A DNA stretch of 64,000 nt from Chloroflexota bacterium (GTDB lineage: Bacteria; Chloroflexota; Anaerolineae; Aggregatilineales; Phototrophicaceae). Below, piece by piece: positions 49,334-57,592 of this stretch. Position 1 is the stretch's first letter. Each line of letters begins with the position of its first letter. The DNA lies in NCBI GenBank assembly GCA_026707665.1, contig JAPOWK010000102.1:1-64000 (forward strand), read 5' to 3'. A program made the translations under genes and the position numbers. A model generated the notes under the pieces. It was not told the origin of the DNA, ran no database searches, and saw nothing but the letters and a program-made list of their open reading frames with translations.

Positions 49334-50020
49334 CTAATGTTGAGAGCGCGGTGGCGCGATGAAAAAGGAAAAGAGAAATATCAGCGCCAGCCCGGTGATG
49401 AAGCCGCCGACGTGCCCCCAATGCACATTGATCCGCGGCGCGACCGAGCCCACCTGATTGAAGAATTGCAGAAAGAACCAATAAATGAGATAGACCCAGG
49501 CCGGCACATTGACGTCGTAGCCAAATACTTTCAGAATGACGATCTTGGACTTGATGCGCGCCGTTGGAAATAGAAACAAGAAAGCGCCGATGATGCCGGA
49601 AATGGCGCCGCTCGAGCCGACCATATACTGGGGCTCGCTGCAAAGCCCGCCATCGAAGAAGAGATGGCCCAGATGGCCGCCGAAGCCTACCACCAGATAG
49701 AAGGCGAGAAAGCGCAAATGCCCGAGGTGTTCCTCGATCCGCGCTCCAAACACATAGAAGATGATTATGTTCGATGTCAGATGCACGAAGCTCATGTGCA
49801 GGAAGATGCTGCGAAGGCCATCAAGCAGCGTGTCGCTCAAGGGCTGGCTGTGGACCGCGCAAACGTCCAGCACGTACTGTTGGTAAACCTCTTCCAGCGA
49901 GAGCCCGCCGAGGAAGGCATAAACCAAGACAAAGGAGAATGCCAGCACGTTAGCGACGGTGACAAAGAACGCGACATAAGGTCGATAATTCGAGGTGCCG
50001 ACAATCTTGTAGGGGATCAT
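49334..50020 (-). CDS. Rhomboid family intramembrane serine protease (second copy)
   Basis: A 228-residue rhomboid, paralogous to the downstream neighbour. It has 'FLHMSFVHLTSNIIIFYVFG', nucleophile Ser in GSSGAISG and catalytic His in WGHVGGFITG. The loop between helices 1 and 2 (VCAVHSQPLSDTLLDGLRSI) matches the same subfamily. Both appear active. Sequence divergence between the two is considerable, so this is an old duplication or separate subfamilies placed side by side. Confidence 0.92.
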   Translation of the reverse strand: MIPYKIVGTSNYRPYVAFFVTVANVLAFSFVLVYAFLGGLSLEEVYQQYVLDVCAVHSQPLSDTLLDGLRSIFLHMSFVHLTSNIIIFYVFGARIEEHLGHLRFLAFYLVVGFGGHLGHLFFDGGLCSEPQYMVGSSGAISGIIGAFLFLFPTARIKSKIVILKVFGYDVNVPAWVYLIYWFFLQFFNQVGSVAPRINVHWGHVGGFITGLALIFLFSFFIAPPRSQH

Positions 50021-50149
50021 GCTGCGAGTTCCGCGTCCATCCGCAGGCTCAGATTAGCATACGTTTGTGGCGGAAGGCAAATGCTGTCTGCTGGCGCCTA
50101 AGCGTGACTGACAAAAATCTGGAGTACGCAGGTCAGGGAGTTTGTCGAA

Positions 50150-51286
50150 TTAGCGTTGGTCGATTGGCGCCCACTTGCGATCCCGTGGACCGATATAGTT
50201 GGCTTTGGGCCGAATCAGGCGGCCGCCCATTTGGGCGATGACATGGGCTGACCAGCCGGCGATCCGCGACATGGCGAAGAGCGGCGTGAACATATCGACA
50301 TCGAGATCCAAGGTGTAAAGCACAATCGCGCTGTAATAATCGACATTGGGATATAAGTTGCGCTTGATGAAGTACTCGTCAGCGCGTGCTGTCTCCGCCA
50401 AATTCACCGCGATGTCGTACCACTTGCGCTTGCCTGAGCTTTCGGCCAGCGCCTCAGCATGGCGGCGGAGTATGCCCGCGCGAGGATCATTGGATTTGTA
50501 GACGCGATGCCCGATGCCCATGATGCGCCGCTGACCGGATTTAACGTTCTTCTCAAACCAAGGTCCGACATTGTCGACTTCGCCGATTTCCAGAAACATA
50601 TTCATCGCGGCTGAATTGGCGCCGCCATGAGACGGACCCTTCAAGGCGCCTATGCCAGCGACGATGGCGCTGTGCATATCCGATCCAGTTGCGGTGACGA
50701 CGCGGGTGGTGAATGTGCTGGCGTTCATGCCGTGCTCCGCTAGCAGCACCAGGTAGACATTGAGCGCGGCGCAGGCGGTGGCGTCCGGTTCCTCGCCCGA
50801 TATCATGTACACGAAGTTTTCCGCCACGCTGAGATCGGTTCGTGGTCGGACGGGCGCTTCACCCTTTACGATTCGCATCCAGGCGGCGCAGATGGTGGTG
50901 ATCTGGCCCGTCAATCGAAAAGCCTTCTTCTTTGCCGCTTCTTTATCTTTGAGATTCTCCGCCTCGCTGTCAAAAGCGGATAGCATGGAAACGGCCGTCC
51001 GCAGCGCCGCCATCGCTGGCGTGCCCCGGGGCAGCGATTGAAGCATGGCGATGACCTCGTCCGGAATGGCGGCGTTCCGCGCGATCTTGCGGCGCAATTC
51101 GCCGTATTCCGCGCGATTGGGCAGGCGATTGTCAAATAGCAAGAACAGGACTTCCTCAAATGTGGTCTTCTCCGCCAGGTCTTCAATGGCGTATCCGCAG
51201 TAGATTAGCTCTCCGATGCTGCCATCAATGTAACTCGTGCTGATATCGGCAACGACGGCTTCTTCAAGCCCCCCTTTATCCGCCAT
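50150..51286 (-). CDS. gltA: Citrate synthase
   Basis: A 378-residue enzyme condensing acetyl-CoA and oxaloacetate, of the shorter type common in Gram-positives and thermophiles. Visible residues: 'EHGMNASTFTTRV' with the first catalytic His, 'GPSHGGAN', 'IMGIGHRVYK' with the second His, and the C-terminal aspartate region 'TPLFAMSRIAGWSAHVIAQ'. AAGGAGAAAG precedes ATG 51286; the open frame extends to 51493 but through the promoter region. No NADH-binding N-terminal domain is present. It has its own promoter. Confidence 0.95.
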   Translation of the reverse strand: MADKGGLEEAVVADISTSYIDGSIGELIYCGYAIEDLAEKTTFEEVLFLLFDNRLPNRAEYGELRRKIARNAAIPDEVIAMLQSLPRGTPAMAALRTAVSMLSAFDSEAENLKDKEAAKKKAFRLTGQITTICAAWMRIVKGEAPVRPRTDLSVAENFVYMISGEEPDATACAALNVYLVLLAEHGMNASTFTTRVVTATGSDMHSAIVAGIGALKGPSHGGANSAAMNMFLEIGEVDNVGPWFEKNVKSGQRRIMGIGHRVYKSNDPRAGILRRHAEALAESSGKRKWYDIAVNLAETARADEYFIKRNLYPNVDYYSAIVLYTLDLDVDMFTPLFAMSRIAGWSAHVIAQMGGRLIRPKANYIGPRDRKWAPIDQR

Positions 51287-51400
51287 GAAGTCTTTCTCCT
51301 TGTTGCAGATTGCGCTCGCCGTAAGTCGCCGCGCCACTTGACCACGATGGACGTAACTCTGGCGGCGCTGAGTAAAATGCCTTCTTCGATAACGGGCGCT

Positions 51401-51429
51401 AGTATAGCACTCGCTATGACGGGCTACAA
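51401..51429 (-). promoter_or_regulatory. Promoter of citrate synthase
   Basis: Reading leftwards, TTGTAG (51429-51424), a 17-bp spacer, TATACT (51406-51401). Transcription from about 51394 would give a ~108-nt leader before the gltA ATG. Confidence 0.65.
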
Positions 51430-51505
51430 TGTTGATAAATCGTGTGGAAACTGGGAAGGGTAGCGCTTGCAACATGCGTGATATGCCACTCACGGAAAGT
51501 TGCCG

Positions 51506-51534
51506 TTGCGCGAAACTATTCCATGTGCTAGTCT
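51506..51534 (+). promoter_or_regulatory. Candidate promoter of the sulfur-carrier operon
   Basis: TTGCGC (51506-51511), a 17-bp spacer, TAGTCT (51529-51534). Both hexamers are weak matches, but the position suits the structured leader that follows. Confidence 0.35.
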
Positions 51535-51540
51535 GCTGGC

Positions 51541-51706
51541 CAAGTTAGAAACAGACGCGAAAATGATGACAGTAGGGGAAGGTTGTCGCTGCTTGTGTAC
51601 GGTCGATTCGGTGGTATGCCGCGTCGGGAACTGCGCTGAGTGAGCTTCCCCCGCCTGAGTGGCGAAGAGGAATGAGACAGGAGCCAGCCCAAGCGGTTGG
51701 CTCTTT
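51541..51706 (+). promoter_or_regulatory. Structured leader upstream of the sulfur-carrier operon (class unassigned)
   Basis: About 165 nt with several possible stems: GGGGAAG (51573-51579) with CTTCCCC (51644-51650), a GGGAA/TTCCC hairpin competing with it, CGCC-TGAGT-GGCG, and a 3' terminator. GGTGGTATGCCGCG at about 51612-51625 resembles the T-box core GGTGGTACCGCG but carries two extra bases and lies far from the terminator. The GATGACAGTAG segment and a TGC triplet would suit a cysteine T-box, which is speculative. The architecture (stems, then terminator, then genes) indicates transcription attenuation. Confidence 0.45.
51681..51706 (+). terminator. Intrinsic terminator in the leader of the sulfur-carrier operon
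   Basis: GAGCCAG/TTGGCTC forms a 7-bp stem (one G-T pair) around a ~9-nt loop and is followed by TTTT, 31 bp before the JAMM peptidase ATG. Its left arm contains GCCAGC, which can also pair with GCTGGC at 51535-51540, a possible alternative fold. Confidence 0.65.
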
Positions 51707-51737
51707 TGATATGGCGCGTTGATTCGGGAATTGCTTC

Positions 51738-52163
51738 ATGAATGTGCAGCTCAGCATGGAACTTCAAGGCAAAATCTTCGAGCAGATGGAAGCCTCATAT
51801 CCGAACGAAGGCGGCGGCTTCCTGCTCGGTGAAGCGCAGGGCGGCGCCATCGCAATCGTGGACATCATTGAGGTGGAAAATACATTCGCCGAAGAAGAGC
51901 AACACCATCGATACGCGATGCGGCCGCAGGACTGGATGCGCCTGGAAGATGAGGCTGACGAGCGGGGGCTTAGCCTGATCGGCTATTATCACAGTCATCC
52001 GGACTCGCCGGCGATTCCATCGGAATACGACCGCGAGCATGCGCTGCCAAACTTCGTCTATGTCATTACGGCCGTCATGATGGCGAAGGCGACCGATATG
52101 CAAGTCTGGCAATTGCGTCCGGATCGCAGCGCCTTTGATAATGGCACGCTTTCGATTACTTGA
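51738..52163 (+). CDS. JAMM/Mov34 metallopeptidase (Mec-like)
   Basis: A 141-residue single-domain JAB1/MPN+ peptidase. Zinc and catalytic residues are all present: Glu24 (PNEGGGF), His85-x-His87 in YHSHPDS, Ser95 and Asp98. Bacterial relatives hydrolyse the bond after the C-terminal GlyGly of ubiquitin-like sulfur carriers: Mec releases cysteine from CysO-Cys, and QbsD trims QbsE. It heads an operon with a CysO-like carrier and a MoeZ-like activator. Here it could both mature the carrier, which has a tail after GlyGly, and release product. Confidence 0.92.
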   Translation: MNVQLSMELQGKIFEQMEASYPNEGGGFLLGEAQGGAIAIVDIIEVENTFAEEEQHHRYAMRPQDWMRLEDEADERGLSLIGYYHSHPDSPAIPSEYDREHALPNFVYVITAVMMAKATDMQVWQLRPDRSAFDNGTLSIT

Positions 52164-52278
52164 GGCGGTCGCGTGACAATGGTCGTCAGTTTCGTTGGAA
52201 TGATGTTTGGGCGTAAGAATCGGGCAGTTCATCTCGTTCAAATACAGAGTCTATGATGGAACGGAAGAGGAGCAAACC

Positions 52279-52560
52279 ATGGCGAAGATTCGCGTCCCGA
52301 CGCCGCTGCGCGCTTACACCGACGGCGCCTCCGACATCGAAGTTGCGGGCAGCACCGTAGGTGAAGCGCTCGGCAATCTGGTAGAGCAGCATCCGGATCT
52401 GCGTGTTCATTTGTTCCAGGACGATGATCTGCGCAGCTTCGTCAACATCTTTATCGGCGATGAAGACATTCGTTTCATGCAGGGGCTCGACACGGAAATC
52501 GACGCCGCTGACAGCCTGCGAATCATTCCGAGCATCGCCGGCGGCCGACGCACTCAGTAG
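52279..52560 (+). CDS. Ubiquitin-like sulfur carrier protein (CysO/MoaD/ThiS family)
   Basis: A 93-residue beta-grasp protein. It resembles mycobacterial CysO ('MAKIRVPTPLRAYTDG', 'RSFVNIFIGDEDIRF', 'GDxLRIIP' replaced by DSLRIIP) and has the same length. The conserved GlyGly is Gly88-Gly89 but is followed by Arg-Arg-Thr-Gln, so it is not C-terminal. Adenylation by the MoeB-like enzyme requires a free GlyGly end, so proteolytic removal of the last four residues is predicted, presumably by the JAMM protein encoded just upstream. GAGGAG precedes ATG 52279. Likely role: sulfide donor for cysteine or another thio-metabolite. Confidence 0.9.
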   Translation: MAKIRVPTPLRAYTDGASDIEVAGSTVGEALGNLVEQHPDLRVHLFQDDDLRSFVNIFIGDEDIRFMQGLDTEIDAADSLRIIPSIAGGRRTQ

Positions 52561-52577
52561 CGAAGGGACCAAGAAGG

Positions 52578-53822
52578 ATGTCATCAGTGCATCAGCGATT
52601 CGCTGACTTAAGCAACGACGAGGTTAAGCGCTACAGCCGCCACGTGATCATGCCGGAAGTCGGCATGGAGGGCCAGCGCCGGTTGAAAGCGTCCAGCGTG
52701 CTGCTAATCGGGACGGGCGGCTTGGGCAGCCCGCTCGCGCTTTATCTGGCGGCGGCGGGGATCGGTCGAATCGGCCTGGTCGACTACGATGTGGTCGATT
52801 TCACCAACCTGCAGCGCCAGGTCATCCATGGGGTCAGCACCGTTGGCGTATCCAAGCTCGAAAGCGCGGAAACACGCATGCTCGATCTGAACCCCGATAT
52901 CGAAGTGGTCAAATACAATGAGCCGCTTACATCGGAAAACGCCTTGCGCATCTTCAGCGATGGATGGGACATCGTCATTGATGGCACCGACAATTTTCCA
53001 ACGCGCTACCTGGTCAACGACGCCTGTGTCAAGCTCGGGATTCCCAATGTCTACGGCAGCATCTTTCGCTTCGAAGGTCAACTCAGCGTCTTCTATGCCG
53101 ACGAAGGACCATGCTACCGCTGCATGTTCCCCGAACCGCCGCCGCCGGGATTGGTGCCCAGTTGCGCGGAAGGAGGCGTGCTTGGCATCCTGCCCGGCAC
53201 GATCGGCACGATGCAGGCGACTGAAGCGATCAAGTTGCTTCTCGGCATCGGCGATCCCATGATCGGGCGCATGATGCTCTATGACGCGCTTGAGATGAGC
53301 TTCCATTCGATCAAAGTGCGCAAGGACCCGAATTGTCCTGTTTGCGGTATCCCCGCGGATGAAATCGAACTGATTGACTACGAGCAATTCTGCGGCATGC
53401 CGGCGCATGACCACAGCGAGTTCACTTCGGTGGATGAGACCGTCGATATCGACATTCGGTCAGTGACCGTGCACGATGTGAAAGCGGCGCTGGAAAACGG
53501 CGATGATGTCGTCGTGATCGACGTGCGCGACCCACATGAGTGGGATATCAGCGTCATTGACGGCACCGTGAAGATCCCCAAACCCGATATCCAGCTGGCG
53601 AAAAACGGGATTCAAGGCGGCCGCCGCTTGTGGGAGGAGACAGTCCTGAAGGACATTCCCAAGGATAAGACCCTGTACTTGCATTGCCGCTCGGGCGTGC
53701 GCAGCGCCGATAGCATCGCCTTCTTGTCGGAAGTCGGCTATGACCTGGAGAAGATGTACAACGTCGAGGGCGGCATCCTGGCCTGGGCGGACGAGATTGA
53801 CCCCGCGATGCCGAAGTACTAA
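52578..53822 (+). CDS. MoeZ-like sulfur-carrier activating enzyme (ThiF/MoeB + rhodanese)
   Basis: A 414-residue fusion. Residues ~10-265 are an E1-like adenylyltransferase (RYSRHVIMPEVG, 'LLIGTGGLGSPLALYLAAAG' nucleotide loop, 'DGTDNFPTRYLVND', zinc cysteines in CYRCMF and CPVCG). Residues ~295-410 are a rhodanese domain with active-site Cys370 in HCRSGVRS. It would adenylate the carrier's GlyGly and transfer sulfur from the rhodanese persulfide to make the thiocarboxylate, as MoeZ does for CysO and MoaD in mycobacteria. It is 17 bp downstream of the carrier gene. Confidence 0.93.
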   Translation: MSSVHQRFADLSNDEVKRYSRHVIMPEVGMEGQRRLKASSVLLIGTGGLGSPLALYLAAAGIGRIGLVDYDVVDFTNLQRQVIHGVSTVGVSKLESAETRMLDLNPDIEVVKYNEPLTSENALRIFSDGWDIVIDGTDNFPTRYLVNDACVKLGIPNVYGSIFRFEGQLSVFYADEGPCYRCMFPEPPPPGLVPSCAEGGVLGILPGTIGTMQATEAIKLLLGIGDPMIGRMMLYDALEMSFHSIKVRKDPNCPVCGIPADEIELIDYEQFCGMPAHDHSEFTSVDETVDIDIRSVTVHDVKAALENGDDVVVIDVRDPHEWDISVIDGTVKIPKPDIQLAKNGIQGGRRLWEETVLKDIPKDKTLYLHCRSGVRSADSIAFLSEVGYDLEKMYNVEGGILAWADEIDPAMPKY

Positions 53823-53888
53823 TTGGCAATCGGAAGACGCGCTCTAAATCACTCAGCGACCACAGGTTTCCAGGGAAAGGATTGGAAA

Positions 53889-54572
53889 GTGGAAGAAAAG
53901 AGAAAGCCCTATCTGACCATCTCCTTCAGGCAGCCGCGGCACTCGCTCGTCGTGCTCTTCATTATGCTTTCCATTGGGTTGATCGCTGGCGCATTCGGCA
54001 TTCAGGAATTCCAGCGGTGGCAGACGCAGATTCTGGAGACAGAGGCTCGCTTGCATGATACGGAATCAGAGTTGACCCAGGCGGACAACCGCTTTCAAGA
54101 CATGAAAGCGAGCTTGGAAGCGGTTGAGACCAAGCTGCAAGAAACTGAGGCTGAATTGCTCGATGCCAAGAGGAAGCTCGAAGCCTACTTGCCGATAAGC
54201 CTCCTAAATGAACCCATCGCGTTTATATCCTCCAAGTGGGGTATTGATGCGATAGCTTGTACGAAGATGCCAGAAGGTTATACAGGGGCGGGTGACGAAC
54301 TTGGAGAGGGCCGGCTGCTCTACTATTACGCTACAGAATGGGATACTGTCGAGGCCATCAATCAGAGCGATCAATACAAGTTCGTCGGCGAAGACAAATG
54401 GGGCGCCAACTGGGATGAAGACGAAGGATTTGATAATTGGGGCTACTACATGCACGTAGCTGTGCTTGAATCGCATCCATTCACCTGGTCTAAATCGAAA
54501 GATTGGCTGAACAACAAAGACGGCTGGGAAAGCCGACTTACAGACTATTGCCGTGACACACTGCAACCATAA
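53889..54572 (+). CDS. Hypothetical membrane-anchored coiled-coil protein
   Basis: A 227-residue protein starting at GTG 53889 (an ATG at 53823 in frame would add 22 residues). One membrane helix lies at about 20-42, followed by a coiled coil (~48-105, rich in Glu, Leu, Thr and Ala). A C-terminal globular domain of ~120 residues is rich in Trp, Tyr and Asp (WGANWDEDEGFDNWGYYMHV) and has two Cys. I do not recognise the family. It is separated by 66 bp from the MoeZ-like gene, in the same direction, and ends just before a strong terminator. The topology suggests an outward-facing C-terminal domain. Confidence 0.65.
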   Translation: MEEKRKPYLTISFRQPRHSLVVLFIMLSIGLIAGAFGIQEFQRWQTQILETEARLHDTESELTQADNRFQDMKASLEAVETKLQETEAELLDAKRKLEAYLPISLLNEPIAFISSKWGIDAIACTKMPEGYTGAGDELGEGRLLYYYATEWDTVEAINQSDQYKFVGEDKWGANWDEDEGFDNWGYYMHVAVLESHPFTWSKSKDWLNNKDGWESRLTDYCRDTLQP

Positions 54573-54578
54573 ACGAAC

Positions 54579-54606
54579 AAAAGCCCCGCGAAGTGCCGGG
54601 GCTTTT
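54579..54606. terminator. Bidirectional intrinsic terminator
   Basis: AAAAGCCCC - GCGAAGTGCC - GGGGCTTTT: a perfect 9-bp stem flanked by A- and T-runs on both sides, placed between the rightward coiled-coil gene and the leftward korB gene. It can stop transcription from both directions. Confidence 0.92.
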
Positions 54607-54637
54607 CTCTCCTAGAGTTCGGGTCGAACAGCGAAAT

Positions 54638-55681
54638 CTAGACCATCAGACTCTGCATCACGCCGTCCAGCGCCTGCTTCGGCGGTCGCATGTCGGCATC
54701 ATCCAGAAACGCAAGCGGCGTATTGATCAGATCTTCCGTGTCCGCCAGCGTCGGGCGCGGCTCTTCGTAGTAGAGCAGGCCGGTCGAAAAAATCTGCTCG
54801 CGCATGGAGCGCTCCAGCACCTCCATCGCCATACGTCGGTTGCGCGGGTCATGGTCGTTGTCGAGCTTCTTGAGACGGATAAACGTTCCATCGTGCATTT
54901 CCACATCGATGATGTCGCCCGCGTCGTAATCGCCGACGGTGATCTCGTCCTTGGGCTCGACATAGTCGGGCGCCAGAATCTGGATTTCGTGCAAGGGAAT
55001 CTCATGATCCTTGCCATAGGGATAGCTCTTGGTCGAGGTCTCCGCGTTGTTGAAGGTGACGCAAGGGCTGATGATATCAAGCACGGAGGCGCCCGGGTGC
55101 CGCACCGCCGCTTGCAGCAGCGCCTGCACCTGTTTGGCGTCGCCGCTGAAACTGCGCGCGACAAAGGTGCAGCCGGCGATCACCGCTTCCAGCGCCAGGT
55201 CGATCGGCGGCATGTGATTGGTGCCATAGTATTTCAGGAACTGCCCCTCATCAGCCGTGGCCGAGAACTGCCCTTTGGTCAAGCCGTAGACGCCGTTATT
55301 CTCAATAATGTAGACGAGCGGCACGTTGCGGCGAATGACATGCTTGAATTGCCCCATGCCAATCGAACCGGTATCGCCATCGCCGCTGACGGCGATGCAG
55401 GAAAGGTCTTTGTTCGCCAGTAGCGCGCCGGTCGCCACAGACGGCATGCGGCCATGCAAGGCGTTGAAACCGTGTGAGCCGCCCAGAAAATAAGCCGGCG
55501 TCTTGCTCGAGCAGCCGATGCCACTCAATTTGATGATCTTGTGCTGTTCCAAGCCCAGTTCGTAAGCCATGCTAATCAGCTGATTGGAGATCGAGTCATG
55601 ACCACAGCCGGGACAGAGCGTGCTCGGTCGCCCCTTGTATTCGTTGCGAGCCAGCCCAAGGTGATTTGTGCGTGGAGGCAT
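54638..55681 (-). CDS. korB: 2-oxoacid:ferredoxin oxidoreductase, beta subunit
   Basis: A 347-residue thiamine-diphosphate-binding subunit. CPGCGHD near the N-terminus and GIGCSS provide three of the expected iron-sulfur cysteines, and 'IISPCVTFNN' the fourth. The TPP motif starts GDGDTGSIGMGQF. With the alpha subunit it converts 2-oxoglutarate (or another 2-oxoacid) + CoA to the acyl-CoA, reducing ferredoxin. The start is 2 bp after the alpha-subunit stop. Citrate synthase and aconitase in the same window suit a TCA-cycle role for 2-oxoglutarate, but substrate is not proven. Confidence 0.92.
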   Translation of the reverse strand: MPPRTNHLGLARNEYKGRPSTLCPGCGHDSISNQLISMAYELGLEQHKIIKLSGIGCSSKTPAYFLGGSHGFNALHGRMPSVATGALLANKDLSCIAVSGDGDTGSIGMGQFKHVIRRNVPLVYIIENNGVYGLTKGQFSATADEGQFLKYYGTNHMPPIDLALEAVIAGCTFVARSFSGDAKQVQALLQAAVRHPGASVLDIISPCVTFNNAETSTKSYPYGKDHEIPLHEIQILAPDYVEPKDEITVGDYDAGDIIDVEMHDGTFIRLKKLDNDHDPRNRRMAMEVLERSMREQIFSTGLLYYEEPRPTLADTEDLINTPLAFLDDADMRPPKQALDGVMQSLMV

Positions 55682-55683
55682 GA

Positions 55684-57516
55684 TTATCCTTCCTGCTCTT
55701 TCAAGCTGTCATAGATCCAGTCCGGCGTCATCGGCAAGCCATCGCCGAGCGCCAGCGATCTCACATGCGAAATATTCTCGGGATGTTCCAGTCGGATCAA
55801 CTGTGTCAATTGGCCGTCGAAATTGTTTTCAACGACGAAAATGCTTTTATGCGCATCAATGAAATCGGTGACCGCTGAAGCCAATGGCAGCGCAAGCACA
55901 CGCAGATAGTTGGTCTTGATGCCGTCATTTGCCAGCCAGTCGCGCGCTTCGCGGATCGCGTCCTCATTGGTGCCGAACGTGATAATGCCGATGTCGGCGT
56001 CGCTGCTGTCGTCGACGATCGGCTGTGGCAGCATTTCACGCGCTGTGTCCATTTTCAGCCGCAGACGCGTCATGTTCTCCACCCAGTCATCGCTGCGTTC
56101 GCTATAGACAGCCATCTCATCATGGCCCGTTCCGCGCGTGAAATAGGCGGCGAAACGATGGTCGGTGCCAGGCAAGGTGCGATAGGCGATGCCATCGCCA
56201 TCGACATCCATATACCGTCCCCATTTGCCATGTTGATCGATGAATTCCTGAAGCGCCGCGGCGTCAAGAACTTTGCCGCGCGTGATTGGCTGGTCTGGAT
56301 AGTCGAAGGGTTCTGAAAGCCAATTGTTCATGCCCAGATCCAGGTCGCTTATGACAAAGACCGGCGACTGCAACGATTCCGAGATATCGAAGGACTTCCA
56401 GCCAAATTCAAACGCCTCCTTCAGATTGCCGGGCATAAGACAGATTTGACGGCTGTCCCCATGACCGAGGAAATGCGTGAACATCAAGTCGCCCTGGCTG
56501 GTGCGCGTCGGCAGACCGGTGCTCGGTCCCATGCGGGTGATGTTCCAGAAAACGGCGGGAATCTCGGCGAAATAGGCAAGGCCGGCGAACTCCGCCATCA
56601 AGCTGATGCCGGGTCCGCTGGTGGAGGTCAGCGAGCGGCCGCCAGCCCAGCCGGCGCCAACCACAATGCCGGCTGCCGCCAGTTCATCTTCCGCTTGCAC
56701 GATAGCGATAGTGTTTTCACCAGCTTCGTTTTGGCGCAGGCCGCGGAAGCCGATAAGGCCATCGACAAAGCTGGTTGAGGGCGTAATTGGATACCAGGCC
56801 ACGACATTGACGCCGCCGAATACCGCGCCCAGCGCGCCAGCGTCGTTGCCCGTCATCATGATCTTGCCTTGCGTGCCGTCCATGCGCTCAAAGCGATATG
56901 GATCGGTCTTGACGAGGTTGTCCGCTGTCCAGTCATAAGCCAGCTTGACCACATCGTGATTCATCAGCGCCGGCTTCTCTCTGCCTTTGAAATTGGCGAG
57001 CAGCACCTCATAAATGAGATCAAGAGGAATCTCGAAAAGCTGGGCAACCGCGCCAACATAAGTCATGTTTTCAACGAGCTTGCGGAATGCGGAAGGGATT
57101 TCGGTCTGCCGCATTAGTTTGGCGACCGGAATCTCGTAGTAGGAGATATCGTCGCGCTGCCTGATCACTTTGGCGATCTTATCCGTTGTGATGCAGACGC
57201 CGCCGGGCGGCAGATTGACAACATCTTCGGTCGCCGTGCTGTTGTTATAAGCGACTACAATCTCGGTCAGCGCCTTGCGCGCGGTGTAGCCATCTTTGCT
57301 GGCGCGGATGGTGTACCAAGTGGGCAAGCCCTTGATATTCGACGGGAACAGGTTCTTGCCATTGACCGGGATGCCCATCTGAAACAGCGCCTTCACCAGT
57401 ACATTGTTGGATGTCTGGCTGCCGGAGCCGTTCTTCGTCGCCACCGAAAAGGCGAAGTCATTAATGACCGGTTCTCGCGTGTCTAGCTTGGGTTGAGTTT
57501 GCGCATTGATTGCCAT
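55684..57516 (-). CDS. korA: 2-oxoacid:ferredoxin oxidoreductase, fused gamma-alpha subunit
   Basis: A 610-residue fusion. Residues ~20-195 are the gamma domain ('FAFSVATKNGSGSQTSNNVLVKAL'). Residues ~215-600 are the alpha domain with 'GNDAGALGAVFGGVNVVAWYPITPSTSFVDGL', 'TSTSGPGISLMAEFAGLAYFAEIPAV' and 'GMNNWLSEPF'. This gamma-alpha arrangement is as in the oxygen-tolerant 2-oxoglutarate enzyme of mycobacteria. It is first gene of a two-gene operon with korB. No good ribosome site is seen close to ATG 57516; an AAGGAG lies ~29 nt upstream. A GntR regulator gene lies 76 bp upstream in the same direction. Confidence 0.92.
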   Translation of the reverse strand: MAINAQTQPKLDTREPVINDFAFSVATKNGSGSQTSNNVLVKALFQMGIPVNGKNLFPSNIKGLPTWYTIRASKDGYTARKALTEIVVAYNNSTATEDVVNLPPGGVCITTDKIAKVIRQRDDISYYEIPVAKLMRQTEIPSAFRKLVENMTYVGAVAQLFEIPLDLIYEVLLANFKGREKPALMNHDVVKLAYDWTADNLVKTDPYRFERMDGTQGKIMMTGNDAGALGAVFGGVNVVAWYPITPSTSFVDGLIGFRGLRQNEAGENTIAIVQAEDELAAAGIVVGAGWAGGRSLTSTSGPGISLMAEFAGLAYFAEIPAVFWNITRMGPSTGLPTRTSQGDLMFTHFLGHGDSRQICLMPGNLKEAFEFGWKSFDISESLQSPVFVISDLDLGMNNWLSEPFDYPDQPITRGKVLDAAALQEFIDQHGKWGRYMDVDGDGIAYRTLPGTDHRFAAYFTRGTGHDEMAVYSERSDDWVENMTRLRLKMDTAREMLPQPIVDDSSDADIGIITFGTNEDAIREARDWLANDGIKTNYLRVLALPLASAVTDFIDAHKSIFVVENNFDGQLTQLIRLEHPENISHVRSLALGDGLPMTPDWIYDSLKEQEG

Positions 57517-57592
57517 GATTCATTACGCTCTGTTTCGCGTATTGCTCCTTTCACAGTAGGTGAATCTGATTGCCTCTCAAGTGATCCCGCGC

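Noticed and set aside
48414..49643. Alternative minus-strand frames overlapping the rhomboid genes
   Set aside because: Frame-shifted shadows; the rhomboid frames have all catalytic motifs.
50150..51493. Longer citrate synthase starting at 51493
   Set aside because: The extra 69 residues run through the promoter and have no resemblance to the family; ATG 51286 has a strong ribosome site.
51541..51706. TPP or Moco riboswitch upstream of the sulfur-carrier operon
   Set aside because: The conserved cores of these classes are not present, although the ThiS/MoaD-like gene downstream made them worth checking.
51528..51767. Minus-strand frame opposite the leader region
   Set aside because: It is antisense to the leader and to the JAMM gene start, with no domain; the leader explains the conserved-looking structure.
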